Under the pieces are notes generated by a model, which did not search any database, was not told where the DNA came from, and was given only the letters and a program-made list of their open reading frames with translations. Below are positions 8,212-16,430 of a stretch of 64,000 nt of DNA, one piece after another (positions within the stretch are counted from its first letter, which is position 1; each line of letters starts with the position of its first letter). The stretch covers positions 1 through 64,000 of the forward strand of contig NZ_JADOEP010000003.1 of NCBI RefSeq assembly GCF_016745275.1, in the 5' to 3' direction. This DNA is from Enterococcus sp. BWB1-3. Its GTDB lineage: Bacteria > Bacillota > Bacilli > Lactobacillales > Enterococcaceae. The translations under genes and the position numbers were made by a program.

Positions 8212-8625
8212 TTAATAATCAATATTCTCAATTGCTTCCCTAATTTCTTTAAGTGTTGCGGCATCAGGATCAACATCAGTATTCCAGCTTTCACCAGTTT
8301 CCCGGACTGATCCTTCCCCATTTAAGAAACCACCATTCGGCATAACAAGAAAGGTAGCTTGTTCTCCCAACTGGTTGTAGTAATCTGTGTACCAAACATC
8401 TTTACCATATATTTTAGCCTCTTCAACAGCAGCTAAAATGGTTGCATTTGTTTCAGATTCTACTTTGACTTCTTGTATTTCCTGCACTTCCTCTACTTCA
8501 ACAATTCCTGAATTTGTTGATATCTCATCAGCAAAGAACGCATATCTACTTAAAAAAAACGTCAAACTAATTGAAGCAATTAGACCTGCTAAAAAAAGTA
8601 TTCTTTTAATGAGTTTTCCTTTCAT
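8212..8625 (-). CDS. Secreted or membrane-anchored small protein
   Basis: A 137-residue protein with a hydrophobic segment at about residues 7-25, then an acidic Glu/Val-rich linker and a C-terminal domain containing WYTDYYNQLGEQATF and a NGEGSV turn. It may be anchored by an uncleaved signal. ATG 8625 is preferred over the upstream start at 8673 because of GGAGGG six bases before it. No family is recognised. It follows the pseudogene at 8667-9340 on the same strand. Confidence 0.5.
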   Translation of the reverse strand: MKGKLIKRILFLAGLIASISLTFFLSRYAFFADEISTNSGIVEVEEVQEIQEVKVESETNATILAAVEEAKIYGKDVWYTDYYNQLGEQATFLVMPNGGFLNGEGSVRETGESWNTDVDPDAATLKEIREAIENIDY

Positions 8626-8666
8626 GCTAGTCCCTCCATCTTTATTTTTTGAAACCAATATATTTT

Positions 8667-9340
8667 TTACCAATTACAAACTAAATAGTAGGATCCACTA
8701 ACTGGATTTTTTGAGTAATAAGCCATCAAACCTGATCTAGTTTTGAAATAGTATTGATACCCTGGGTAAATAGCATACTCCCCCATACCATTTCCCCATA
8801 AAGATAGGTCATTTTTGCTTGATCCTGATCTCCAATTAGAGCAGAATCACGAAAAGTTTGCCATAATAAGTATTCTCCGGTACCAGAAGCAGCATAAAAA
8901 TAATATCCTGAAAAAACCCATCCACTACCACTAAAACTATTTGATCTGTAAGAAGCATTAGCTTTTAATTCATAAACATAGTTAGGGGTATCCGGTCCTC
9001 TCAGCAAACTATTTTTTTATTTTGGTACTAATTTTGAAGGATCATCTTTGAATTCTTCAACTGTTATTGCCTGTGGATCAGTATCACTATTAACTACTGT
9101 TACAATGTTAGAATCAATACTAGGACGCATCTCTACCTCACCATGAATAACCGCTCCATCGGACAGCATAACAATAGAATCTGAATCTTCCAGTCCATAA
9201 GTAACGATTTCAACATCATTCGTAGGTATTTCGGTGGGAGCTGGTTCTTTATAGTTTGCTGCTTCCACACTTTCTACAAATGAAACACTAACGATTAAGC
9301 TGAAACCAAACATTAATAGTCCAATAATTCTCTTTTTCAT
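8667..9340 (-). pseudogene. Secreted-protein gene broken by a stop and a frameshift
   Basis: The first part (9017-9340) encodes a signal peptide (MKKRIIGLLMFGFSLIVSV) and an acidic mature region ending DPSKLVPK. After an in-frame TAA (9017-9019) the same frame stays open to 8726 (LLRGPDTPNYVYELKA, SGSGWVFSGYYFYAASGTGE). From about 8850 the sensible reading moves to another frame (GEYAIYPGYQYYFKTRSGL, then YYSKNPVSGSYYLVCNW) and stops at 8667. Joined, this is a ~220-residue secreted, Tyr/Gly-rich protein, possibly a bacteriocin or toxin-like molecule, but no family is recognised. The first segment could still be made as a 107-residue secreted fragment. Its start is ATG 9340. Confidence 0.5.
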
Positions 9341-9563
9341 GATATAATTTCCCTTCATTTTTTTACATTTTGATTATATCATAAAAACGTGTCAATAAGT
9401 ATGGATAATTTTAAATAAAAATATCTTTTCTAATTTACATAGCTAAAAAAATGCAAATAAAAAATATATCTCCTAATACTACATAATTGATCTTTTTTTA
9501 GAAACCGAACTATTTTCAGCCTCAGGAATTTTTACCGTTCATCTATAGAAAAAATATCCTGGT

Positions 9564-9590
9564 AAATTCTCAGCTATTGCAGGAGAATTT
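9564..9590. terminator. Weak terminator-like hairpin
   Basis: An 8-bp stem (9564-9571 with 9583-9590) downstream of the two small genes ending at 9644. The T run is poor, so it is only a candidate. Confidence 0.3.
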
Positions 9591-9643
9591 TTGCTAGGAA
9601 TTCGAACTATCCTTTTTGAATCTGATTCAACTATCAGCTCCAG

Positions 9644-9904
9644 TTACTGACTATTTTTAAGATAATCACTAAGTAACTTTTGAATGTCTTTATACCTGCT
9701 ACTATTTTTTTGTAGTATCTTAATTTTTGCAAATTCAGGTTGAGCATTTGCAAAAAACTCTTCTTTAAGTATAGCTGTGCCCTGTTCATCATACTCAAAC
9801 CTGTAAGAAACATCGGGGATTCCTTCTAAAGTAAAAAAGCCGATTTCTGTTCTGTTACTGTTCTGTATTCTACAGCGTACACGATATCCGTAAATTTTTT
9901 CCAA
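9644..9904 (-). CDS. Small protein of unknown function
   Basis: An 86-residue soluble protein (EKIYGYRVRCRIQNSNRTEI) with alternating charged/hydrophobic residues suggesting a beta-rich domain, and a C-terminal helix ending LLSDYLKNSQ. It begins with TTG directly after the TAA of the upstream gene, so it probably depends on coupled translation; no strong ribosome binding site is seen. The tail resembles the YLKK- tails of the small ORFs at 6-8 kb. No family is recognised. Confidence 0.4.
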   Translation of the reverse strand: MEKIYGYRVRCRIQNSNRTEIGFFTLEGIPDVSYRFEYDEQGTAILKEEFFANAQPEFAKIKILQKNSSRYKDIQKLLSDYLKNSQ

Positions 9905-10150
9905 TTACTTATATTTTTTATAAAGAACACCAGCTTTGTTTAACATCAATTTAGTTATAAAATTTTCCAACTTTATTTCTGTTCCGAATTTGTTCGTATC
10001 CGGAATTAGAACTATTGACTCTTTGCTGTCTTCAATAGCTGCTATCTGATAAAATTGATTATCAACCTCCAGGAGTACTTCGGAGCTATCTAAATAACTG
10101 AAGTCTACTTGCAATATTGTTAACAGATCTGTCGCTATCAATTCTTTCAC
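9905..10150 (-). CDS. Small protein of unknown function
   Basis: An 81-residue soluble protein, GTG start, with a weak GAAAG ribosome binding site. The sequence alternates short beta-like stretches (VDFSYLDSSEVLLEVDNQFYQIAAI) and ends in a basic helix. It is immediately upstream of, and abutting, the 86-residue gene, so the two form a bicistronic unit. No family is recognised. Confidence 0.4.
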   Translation of the reverse strand: MKELIATDLLTILQVDFSYLDSSEVLLEVDNQFYQIAAIEDSKESIVLIPDTNKFGTEIKLENFITKLMLNKAGVLYKKYK

Positions 10151-10199
10151 TACTTTCTTTCGATGATATAAAAAAGTAGTTTCAGATACGAAATTGTGC

Positions 10200-10205
10200 T
10201 ATAAT
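10200..10205 (+). promoter_or_regulatory. Extended -10 promoter of the antitoxin RNA
   Basis: TATAAT preceded by TGC (extended -10), no good -35. It points toward the 3' end of the holin-like toxin gene and would drive the antisense RNA. Confidence 0.5.
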
Positions 10206-10211
10206 ATCAAT

Positions 10212-10331
10212 GAAAAAGGAGATATGCTCTAACATATCCCCTTTAACGTAGAACCGCTTAAGACGGCAGCATAGTTTTTGTTAAAAAGATAACCGTAAAC
10301 TCACTAAAGTTTAACGACGGTTATTTTTTTG
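10212..10331 (+). ncRNA. Candidate antisense antitoxin RNA
   Basis: Predicted RNA from the promoter at 10200 to the terminator at 10289-10331. It starts with a 12-bp hairpin (10215-10226 with 10233-10244, one G-U pair). The final hairpin (10289-10301 with 10308-10324, bulged) is followed by a T run and overlaps the last codons of the toxin gene on the other strand, so the two RNAs share complementary 3' ends. This is the layout of type I toxin-antitoxin modules of the TxpA/RatA and Fst kind. Confidence 0.5.
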
Positions 10332-10450
10332 TCATTTTTAAGCAGATTGACTAAAGCAATAACAAGCATGCTAAAGCTGAATAGTAACTGGATTGTCTCT
10401 AATGCTGACAAAAGGCGTTCTCCTTTCCTAGAATTAGCACTTACTTTCAT
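10304..10450 (-). CDS. Putative holin-like type I toxin peptide
   Basis: A 48-residue peptide: basic N-terminus, then SALETIQLLFSFSMLVIALV (one membrane helix) and a tail NLLKNDKKI. It matches the pattern of the small putative holin-like toxins of Gram-positive bacteria (xSAxExIxLMxxFxxxxIALLxxIxKxxKK), which act by inserting into the membrane. ATG 10450 has an excellent GAGGAGG ribosome binding site; a TTG at 10411 would give the shorter 35-residue form typical of the family. The convergent antisense RNA at 10212 completes a toxin-antitoxin module. Confidence 0.65.
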   Translation of the reverse strand: MKVSANSRKGERLLSALETIQLLFSFSMLVIALVNLLKNDKKITVVKL

Positions 10451-10594
10451 AAGCACCACCTCCTCAAGAAGTAGCCACCGTCACAAACTTTCCTACCGCA
10501 TTATTATAACATAGTTTCGAGCTATCATTATTCAATCCACACCCTCTAATTCTTATTAAACTTCCCCATTATATTCTGCAAAATACAAGACACC

Positions 10595-10786
10595 CTATCT
10601 TTTTACCCGGTATGTTTTCAGCTCTGATAAGGTTTCTTCCTCTATCGGTGCAGGGGAAATAACGTACAAATCATCACTGATTTTTTCAACTGTTGAATTC
10701 ATTCCTACATCAAAAAATCCAGCTGAAAAAAATCCAGTTCGAACAGCACTACTGAACCAGTTTTTACAGAAACTTTTTATGAGCAC
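10595..10786 (-). pseudogene. Short unrecognised frame, possible gene relic
   Basis: A 63-codon frame (ends PAPIEEETLSELKTYRVKR) starting with GTG without a convincing ribosome binding site, just downstream of the HAD phosphatase gene. The C-terminal 35 residues have protein-like composition. I cannot assign it; it may be the end of a decayed gene. Confidence 0.25.
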
Positions 10787-10836
10787 ATTGGGTACAAAGT
10801 ACTTGGAGGGTTACTTGGAACGAATTTCTGTACAAC

Positions 10837-11679
10837 TCATTTTGTTCCCAGAACATACTTTTGCAAAGCCTTTGATACGCCATTTTCATTATTGCTGAAG
10901 GTTTTAATATCCGCAGCCTCCTGAACTTCAATAGGAGCATTTGCCATTGAAACCCCCAGTCCTGCGAGCTTTAGCATTGGGATATCATTAAAGTTATCGC
11001 CAATCGCCATTGTTTCCTCCAAATCAACCTGATAATACGACGCCAACTCCAGTAAAGCTCTCTCTTTTGAGACATCGCAATGTGTCACCTCTAAATAATT
11101 TTCCTTTGAAAGGTAGAAGGAACTGCTTTCCAATTTCAATGCCTGACAATACGCTTGCAGACGCTCAATTTCCTGCGGTGTTCCAATCAACAAAAGTTTA
11201 TGAACAGGCATCTCTGCACTCAACATCAGCAGCTGCACATTTTTTTCAATTGGTGTTTCCTTTGTTATACCTGCTTCAATCTCAGCCCATCTTGTATATT
11301 TATCGACATACCAGTCCTCTCCGGAATACAAGTTAATCGTAATCTCCGGAAACCTATCTTTAATGATATCAACAATCACACCCACCTCTGTCTTATTCAT
11401 CTCATGACTGAGAATAGGCTGATGGGATTCGCTATCCGCTTCTTTCAAAACCAATGCGCCATTATAGCAGGCAAGCGGACTTGTCCTGATACCCAACTCT
11501 TCTGCCAATGAATACATTCCTTTGGGTGAACGTGCAGAAGCCAGAATAAAAGGAACCTTCTGCTCTTTTAAATGTTCCAGCGTTTCCTTTAATCCATCAT
11601 CCACTCTATGTGCAGAGTCCAAAATTGTACCATCAATATCACTCATAACCAGCTTTATATTGCTACCGCCTGTTCCCAT
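10837..11679 (-). CDS. Cof-type HAD-IIB sugar-phosphate phosphatase
   Basis: A 280-residue haloacid dehalogenase superfamily hydrolase of the Cof/YidA type, expected to dephosphorylate sugar phosphates or related metabolites with Mg2+. Motif I is SDIDGTIL (nucleophile Asp 14, acid Asp 16), motif II is near ILASARS, and motif IV is GDNFNDIPML near residue 233, with the IIB cap between. ATG 11679 is preferred over the GTG at 11688 because GAGGGTG lies at the right distance. It lies downstream of a DeoR-family pseudogene, a common regulator for such sugar-phosphate genes, so it may be the survivor of a sugar operon. Confidence 0.85.
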   Translation of the reverse strand: MGTGGSNIKLVMSDIDGTILDSAHRVDDGLKETLEHLKEQKVPFILASARSPKGMYSLAEELGIRTSPLACYNGALVLKEADSESHQPILSHEMNKTEVGVIVDIIKDRFPEITINLYSGEDWYVDKYTRWAEIEAGITKETPIEKNVQLLMLSAEMPVHKLLLIGTPQEIERLQAYCQALKLESSSFYLSKENYLEVTHCDVSKERALLELASYYQVDLEETMAIGDNFNDIPMLKLAGLGVSMANAPIEVQEAADIKTFSNNENGVSKALQKYVLGTK

Positions 11680-11705
11680 TATCGTCACCCTCTAATAAAT
11701 AATTT

Positions 11706-12100
11706 CTAACCCGGAAGTAATGAGAGACAGCGTTGATCCTTCCAGTTTCTATCTGTTATAAAATAATCAAAATCACTCAGCTTTCCAAAGGAATATGCCG
11801 TTGTCTTTTCAAGCTTGCTATTTTCTGCAAGAAGGATTTTATCTTGGGCTTTCTTTAACACCGTTTTTTTAAGTATACACCTCCCAGATCATCAGAACTG
11901 ATAATACTGTTTTCCAGTCCCGCAGCTCCAAAAAACACTGTATCAAAAGTAATTTCATTCAACAATACAGCTTCATTTACTGCATAATAAAATCTGTTTT
12001 TAAAATGAAGCTTTCCACCCGGCGAATGTAAATAAATAGTCCACTCACTAGAAACGTACACAACAACCCGTTTTTTATGCCCTATTAACAACTTACCCAC
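11706..12100 (-). pseudogene. DeoR-family regulator, truncated and frameshifted
   Basis: Two frames together spell the effector-binding C-terminal half of a DeoR-family repressor: FDTVFFGAAGLENSIISSDD, then, after a one-base shift at an A7 run (11864-11870), a VLKKAQDKILLAENSKL segment and DYFITDRNW. The N-terminal helix-turn-helix is absent: the first frame begins within the sugar-phosphate binding domain. Restoring one A would join the two parts. It is non-functional as a regulator in this form. Confidence 0.7.
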
Positions 12101-12223
12101 AGCTTATCAGCAAGTATATATTTAGAAAATATTTTTGCTTAGATTTTTACCGAATACACAAGAAAACGTTTTGAATTTAACAGCAGACCATGCTCATCTA
12201 GGAAAGCAATCACTGTAAAAAAA

Positions 12224-12246
12224 CACCTTCCATCGTTTGGAAAGTG
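12224..12246 (-). terminator. Terminator of the small basic protein gene
   Basis: A 9-bp stem with one G-U pair (12224-12232 with 12238-12246) followed on the minus strand by seven T. Confidence 0.65.
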
Positions 12247-12389
12247 CTGCTTGTTACTTGTATGCTGTTAAAAGCGGCTATAATCAACCTATCAGTTCCA
12301 TATCAAAAATTTTCTTTTTTTTCAATTGCGAAGCAAATTATTAAGAATAGGTTCGCTGCTTCACCTTATAACTTAAACAAATATCCAGC

Positions 12390-12518
12390 TTACTTATTAA
12401 AAATTTTCGGACCTTTTCGCATATTCTTGCGGTCATTCTTTGGCGTCTCCATCTGTTTTGCTCTGCCGCCGCCCTGCTTCTTCTTTATAATTTCCAGCAT
12501 TTTCTCTTTTGTATTCAT
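12390..12518 (-). CDS. 42-residue basic protein
   Basis: A small ORF (starts MNTKEKMLEIIKKK) with GGGR, a METPKNDRKNMRKGPK segment and net strong positive charge. It has a GGTGGTG ribosome binding site and its own terminator, so it looks like a genuine small gene, possibly an RNA- or ribosome-associated peptide. No family is recognised; the basic composition is the only clue. Confidence 0.5.
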   Translation of the reverse strand: MNTKEKMLEIIKKKQGGGRAKQMETPKNDRKNMRKGPKIFNK

Positions 12519-12716
12519 TTTCTGCACCACCTTTGTCAATCAAACTTCACTCTCTATCGAGTAAGAAAACATCAGTTGATTATGACATAAAAATGGAAAG
12601 TTCGCAAAGTAAATTTTGAAATTCTTTAACAATACATAAAAGCCAGGCAAACACCCTCCTTACTTTTTATCAAAAAAACCTTGGCTCTCATTTCACCTTC
12701 ATTCCTTCTCATATGA

Positions 12717-12722
12717 TATAAT
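12717..12722 (+). promoter_or_regulatory. -10 element of the folate operon promoter
   Basis: TATAAT 24 bp before the folB start. No clear -35 at 17 bp, so the promoter is only partly supported. No riboswitch was recognised in the short leader. Confidence 0.45.
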
Positions 12723-12745
12723 CGAGCAAAAAGGAGGGACAGGAA

Positions 12746-13114
12746 ATGGATAAGATTCGAATCAATAACTTAAAATTTTATGCCAAAAATGGGGTACTGC
12801 CTGAAGAACGGGTGTTAGGCCAGCAACTGGAATTCGATGTTGAGCTGAGACTTTCTTTGAGTAAAGCCGGACACAGTGATGATGTGGCTGATACAGTCAA
12901 TTACGCTGAAGTAAATGAGAAGATTGCCTCTCGGGTAAATAATTCTTCTTACGATTTAATGGAAGCCCTAGTTTCAGCAATTTTAGATGATATTGAAGCA
13001 GGTTATGGAACACAATTAGATAGTGCTATGGTTCGTGTCCGTAAATACAGTGTCCCAATGCCCGGTGTTTTTGATAATATCGAGATTGAAATGGAAAGAA
13101 GGTTTAGCGTTTGA
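12746..13114 (+). CDS. folB: Dihydroneopterin aldolase
   Basis: A 122-residue protein of the FolB family, which cleaves 7,8-dihydroneopterin to 6-hydroxymethyl-dihydropterin and glycolaldehyde in folate synthesis. Visible family features are the start IRINNLKFYAKNGVLPEER (usual GVLPEE, Glu-containing active-site loop), ADTVNYAEV and LMEALVSAI. AAGGAGGG lies nine bases before ATG. First gene of the folate operon; its stop overlaps the TTG start of folK by 4 bp. Confidence 0.92.
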   Translation: MDKIRINNLKFYAKNGVLPEERVLGQQLEFDVELRLSLSKAGHSDDVADTVNYAEVNEKIASRVNNSSYDLMEALVSAILDDIEAGYGTQLDSAMVRVRKYSVPMPGVFDNIEIEMERRFSV

Positions 13115-13596
13115 GTATCGTTTTTATAGCTTTAGGCAGCAATCTTGGAGATAGATTGGCGAATCTAAAAAATGCCCGTCAGGCACTGGCAGAACATCCC
13201 CGCATTACCGTCATGGATTCTTCTCAGATTTATGAAACAGAGCCTTACGGCAATGTAGATCAGGATGATTTTTTGAATGCAGCAGTTAAGATTGAAACAG
13301 ATTTATCACCGCAGGAATTGTTGGCTTGTATCCAGCAGATCGAAGCAGATTTAGGGCGTAAACGGCTGATTCACTGGGGACCGCGTACCATTGATCTGGA
13401 TATTTTATTATTTGATAATTTGCAGATTCAGGCAGAGAATTTAACCATTCCTCATGCTGAACTGATAAAGCGTTCTTTTGTATTGGTTCCGCTCAAAGAT
13501 ATTTATAATCAAAAAATTTTTGGAAAAGATTTGGTCGAGTGGATAAATATCAGCGGGAATGCAGAGGAAGTGAGAGGAAGTGACTTGGAATGGTAA
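13111..13596 (+). CDS. folK: 2-amino-4-hydroxy-6-hydroxymethyldihydropteridine pyrophosphokinase
   Basis: A 161-residue FolK, which transfers pyrophosphate from ATP to 6-hydroxymethyl-dihydropterin. The family signatures are ALGSNLGDR near the N-terminus, ETEPYG, and the metal/ATP loop [13 protein letters not shown] (DLD metal ligands). It starts with TTG at 13111, overlapping the folB stop (TTGA), with GAAGG upstream, and overlaps the folE start by 7 bp. These overlaps imply strict coupling. Confidence 0.92.
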   Translation: MSIVFIALGSNLGDRLANLKNARQALAEHPRITVMDSSQIYETEPYGNVDQDDFLNAAVKIETDLSPQELLACIQQIEADLGRKRLIHWGPRTIDLDILLFDNLQIQAENLTIPHAELIKRSFVLVPLKDIYNQKIFGKDLVEWINISGNAEEVRGSDLEW

Positions 13597-14159
13597 ATGA
13601 TAAGCAGCAGGCAATCATCGAAAAAGCTGTCCGCGACATCTTGGGAGCGGTAGGCGAAGATCCGGATCGTCCAGGTTTAAAAGAAACACCTGCTCGTGTA
13701 GCCCGGATGTATCAGGAAATTTTCAGCGGATTAACTGAACCGGAATTTTCCGACTACAAGCTGTTTGACAGCCGCAATCAGGAGGACATGGTTCTGGTCA
13801 AAGACATTCATTTTTACTCCATGTGCGAGCATCATCTGCTGCCGTTTTTTGGAAAGGTTCATATTGCCTATATTCCCGATGGACAAAAAGTACTTGGACT
13901 GAGCAAACTGCCCCGACTGGTAGATTATTGCGCCAAACGTCCAAGTGTTCAAGAAGATTTAACCGTGATGATTGCTGAAAATTTGGAGAAACATATCCCG
14001 GTAAAAGGAATCGCAGTTGCAATTGAAGCGGAGCATATGTGTATGGCAATGCGTGGCGTTAAGTCTCCCAACAGTTTGACGAAAACATTTCATTATCGTG
14101 GCATTTTCAAAGAAGAACTGGAAGCTAAGCATGATTTCCTGCGGGCAATCGAAAAATGA
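13590..14159 (+). CDS. folE: GTP cyclohydrolase I
   Basis: A 189-residue type I GTP cyclohydrolase, the entry enzyme converting GTP to dihydroneopterin triphosphate. Zinc and catalytic residues are seen in [20 protein letters not shown] (Cys and His ligands) and HMCMAMRG (second Cys ligand), with GLSKLPRLV between. The length matches the family. It overlaps folK and the next gene (ATGA), so the set is translated as one unit. Confidence 0.95.
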   Translation: MVNDKQQAIIEKAVRDILGAVGEDPDRPGLKETPARVARMYQEIFSGLTEPEFSDYKLFDSRNQEDMVLVKDIHFYSMCEHHLLPFFGKVHIAYIPDGQKVLGLSKLPRLVDYCAKRPSVQEDLTVMIAENLEKHIPVKGIAVAIEAEHMCMAMRGVKSPNSLTKTFHYRGIFKEELEAKHDFLRAIEK

Positions 14160-14749
14160 ACATCATTTATGCAACACATAATCAGGGAAAAGCTTCCGAA
14201 TTGAGACAGGCTTTACGGCTTTTTCAGCTGGAAGAAAAAATACATTTATTCTCTTTAGAAGATATTGGGGATACGCATGTTCCTCTGGAAGAAACAGGAG
14301 CAACCTACCTTGAAAATGCCCGTTTGAAGGCCCGCAGCTATGCTCAGTACCTTGATCTGCCTGTCCTGGCAGACGACGGCGGTCTTGAACTATCTGCTTT
14401 TCCGGATATTTTAGGCGTTAAAACGCAGCGCTTTTTTACCAGTAATGATCCCGCTCAACAAAATATTGAGCTCTTGAATTTATTTACCGACAAGCCTGAT
14501 ATTTCCAGAAAATGTACGCTGCACGCTTGCTTAGTCTATCACGATGAGGCAGAAGAAGTTTTTTCCGAGGCAGAAATATCAGGAGAAATCACAACACCGC
14601 GCGGAGATGACGGTTACGGCTTTGATTCCATCATTTTTTTACCAAAAAAACAGAAAACCTTTGCCCAACTTCCACAGGAAGAACGTCTCTTGATGAGTCC
14701 CCGGGTACAGGCATTTCAAAAATTACTGGAAATGGAGGTTTTTAAATGA
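14156..14749 (+). CDS. HAM1/RdgB-family nucleotide pyrophosphatase
   Basis: A 197-residue member of the ITPase (HAM1/RdgB) family: N-terminal [12 protein letters not shown] (family S/T-x-N-x-x-K nucleotide-binding loop), [25 protein letters not shown], and [14 protein letters not shown] (family GYGYDPIF). The family hydrolyses XTP/ITP to the monophosphate. Its position between folE and folP, with 4-bp overlaps on both sides, suggests that it may instead remove pyrophosphate from dihydroneopterin triphosphate, the step for which no Nudix enzyme is present here. That role is inference. FDS and VLADDGG differ slightly from the usual FDP and V-ADDSG. Confidence 0.8.
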   Translation: MNIIYATHNQGKASELRQALRLFQLEEKIHLFSLEDIGDTHVPLEETGATYLENARLKARSYAQYLDLPVLADDGGLELSAFPDILGVKTQRFFTSNDPAQQNIELLNLFTDKPDISRKCTLHACLVYHDEAEEVFSEAEISGEITTPRGDDGYGFDSIIFLPKKQKTFAQLPQEERLLMSPRVQAFQKLLEMEVFK

Positions 14750-15534
14750 CTGATTTTTCACGTCCTTTTCAAATCATGGGTATTCTGAACACCACACCGG
14801 ATTCTTTTTCAGATGGCGGGCTTTACCATAAAAAAGAAACCGCCTTGGAGCACGCACAGGAGATGATCGCAACTGGTGTGGATATTATCGATATCGGCGG
14901 TCAGTCTACCCGCCCGAACTATCAGGAAGTTCCAGCCGAGATTGAGCTTGAACGAGTCATTCCCCTAGTTGAAGCAATCCGCAAAGAAACAGAGCTTCCC
15001 ATTTCAATCGATACGTATTTTCCCGAAGTGGCTAAAGCAGCGGTCATTGCCGGTGCAACAATCATTAATGACGTACGTGGTCTGGATACTCCGGGAATGG
15101 TCGAAGTTGCAGCGGCTTTTTCAGAAATCGGGCTGATAATCATGCATTCACGTCCACGCAGACCTGTATCACTTCAAGAGGATATTCAGGATTTCTATCA
15201 GGAAAAATTTGAATTGTGTCAAAAACATGGAATTGTAGAGAATCGTATCTGTTTTGATCCGGGACTTGGTTTTGATAAAACACCAGAAGAAAATCAGCAA
15301 ATTCTGAGAAATCCCGCTGCTTTCCGCTTTCAGAATTTCCCTTTACTGTACGGCATCTCCCGAAAAAGAACAATCGGTGCATTAACCGGTGAAAAAAATC
15401 CGGCTGATCGGGATTTCGGTTCTGTTGCCGCCTCTCTATTCGCAGCCAATCAGGGAGTGGAAATTGTGCGTGTTCACAACGTCAAAGGAATGAAACAAAG
15501 TTTTGATGTTTGGAAAGCGCTTAAACTTGAATAA
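14746..15534 (+). CDS. folP: Dihydropteroate synthase
   Basis: A 262-residue DHPS, which joins p-aminobenzoate to hydroxymethyl-dihydropterin pyrophosphate and is the target of sulfonamides. Motifs in order: IMGILNTTPDSFSDGG (loop 1), DIGGQSTRPN (loop 2), SIDTY, INDVRG, FDPGLGFDK, and a GISRKR segment near the C-terminus (usual G-SRK), then RVHNV. Last gene of the operon, overlapping its upstream neighbour by 4 bp. No folC or folA is in the window. Confidence 0.94.
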   Translation: MTDFSRPFQIMGILNTTPDSFSDGGLYHKKETALEHAQEMIATGVDIIDIGGQSTRPNYQEVPAEIELERVIPLVEAIRKETELPISIDTYFPEVAKAAVIAGATIINDVRGLDTPGMVEVAAAFSEIGLIIMHSRPRRPVSLQEDIQDFYQEKFELCQKHGIVENRICFDPGLGFDKTPEENQQILRNPAAFRFQNFPLLYGISRKRTIGALTGEKNPADRDFGSVAASLFAANQGVEIVRVHNVKGMKQSFDVWKALKLE

Positions 15535-15586
15535 TTAAGTTTTCTCCAGGATTGAGTGGCAGCTCCTATTCCATACTTTATTAGAA

Positions 15587-15625
15587 AGCTGCAGGAAGGT
15601 TCACTTGTTGAACAGTCCTGCAGCT
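15587..15625 (+). terminator. Terminator-like hairpin after the folate operon
   Basis: A 10-bp stem (15587-15596 with 15616-15625) with an inner 5-bp stem (15599-15603 with 15609-15613), 53 bp after folP. The following T tract is interrupted. Confidence 0.55.
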
Positions 15626-15884
15626 CTATTTGGTCTATCTAGTTTTCTTCTGCTTGCTGTTTCAGAATAATAAAAAATAATTGTTACAATAGCCGCTGCA
15701 GCAAAAAGTACACTCACTTAATAAGCCAATTGTCGCGCCAAATATGAAAAAGCTCCCATTTTTCCACTGAGCTAATCATGGGCAGAAAAAAATGAATCTG
15801 CAACTTTATTTCAGAAATGAGCACAGATGATACTTTTACTACTGCCTAAAATCTACTATTCTCTCAGCTTTTTTATATAAGATT

Positions 15885-15913
15885 TTTTGCAACAAACATC
15901 TAAATTTTGCAAC
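15885..15913 (+). promoter_or_regulatory. LytTR operator: two 9-bp direct repeats
   Basis: TTTTGCAAC occurs at 15885-15893 and 15905-15913, 20 bp apart (two helical turns). LytTR regulators bind pairs of 9-bp direct repeats at about this spacing. A -10-like TATATT is at 15951 without a -35, as expected of an activator-dependent promoter. It lies 65 bp upstream of the LytTR gene, suggesting autoregulation. Confidence 0.6.
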
Positions 15914-15977
15914 TAAACACAAATAAGAAGTAATAAATGCGCTCAGAGGGTATATTGATTATGAAAGGAGGCAAACA

Positions 15978-16430
15978 ATGAAAATTAATTATTTTTGGGA
16001 TAAAGATTATTCATTAAATGAAATTGGCATACAATTAAATCCTCAAAATCAACACTTAACCACAAAACTGGATTTAAATTTAAATGGATATCCTAAACTT
16101 GAAGTCATTAATCCTATGAATGAACGAAAGTCAACAATCAACTATTCTGAAATTTACCTGATCGAGGCAATGGATCATCTTTCAAAAATTTATACAATTG
16201 ATGAGAAAATATTCTATGCAAAAGGACGTCTCAAGGAATTCGAGGCACTATCTATCAATGGGATCATCCGAATCAACAACTCTGTTATGTTGAATTTAAC
16301 AGAAGTTGTAGCCTTTAACAACGGGCAGTATGCCCGACTTGAAGTTCACACAAAAAATGGACAAACACACATTGTCAGCCGTCACTATGCAAAACAAATC
16401 AAGGAGGAATTTCAATGTTTAAAGAATTAA
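15978..16430 (+). CDS. LytTR-type DNA-binding regulator
   Basis: A 150-residue transcription regulator without a receiver domain. Residues about 50-148 form a LytTR domain: YLIEAMDHLSKIYTIDEKIF, KGRLKEFEAL, a GIIRINNSVMLNLTEVVAF segment, then GQYARLEVHTKNG and VSRHYAKQIKEEF. AAAGGAGG precedes ATG. It is followed by, and overlaps by 16 bp, a small membrane-protein gene; this pair layout is that of LytTR regulatory systems (HdrRM/BrsRM type in streptococci), where the membrane protein holds the regulator inactive. Bacteriocin or competence targets are typical there; none is adjacent here. Confidence 0.85.
   Translation: MKINYFWDKDYSLNEIGIQLNPQNQHLTTKLDLNLNGYPKLEVINPMNERKSTINYSEIYLIEAMDHLSKIYTIDEKIFYAKGRLKEFEALSINGIIRINNSVMLNLTEVVAFNNGQYARLEVHTKNGQTHIVSRHYAKQIKEEFQCLKN

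Noticed and set aside
10329-10514. 61-codon plus-strand frame
   Set aside because: It is the opposite strand of the holin-like toxin gene, whose ribosome binding site and family pattern are far better.
12244-12564. 106-codon plus-strand frame
   Set aside because: It is antisense to the 42-residue basic protein and its terminator; hydrophobic composition reflects the complement of Lys codons.
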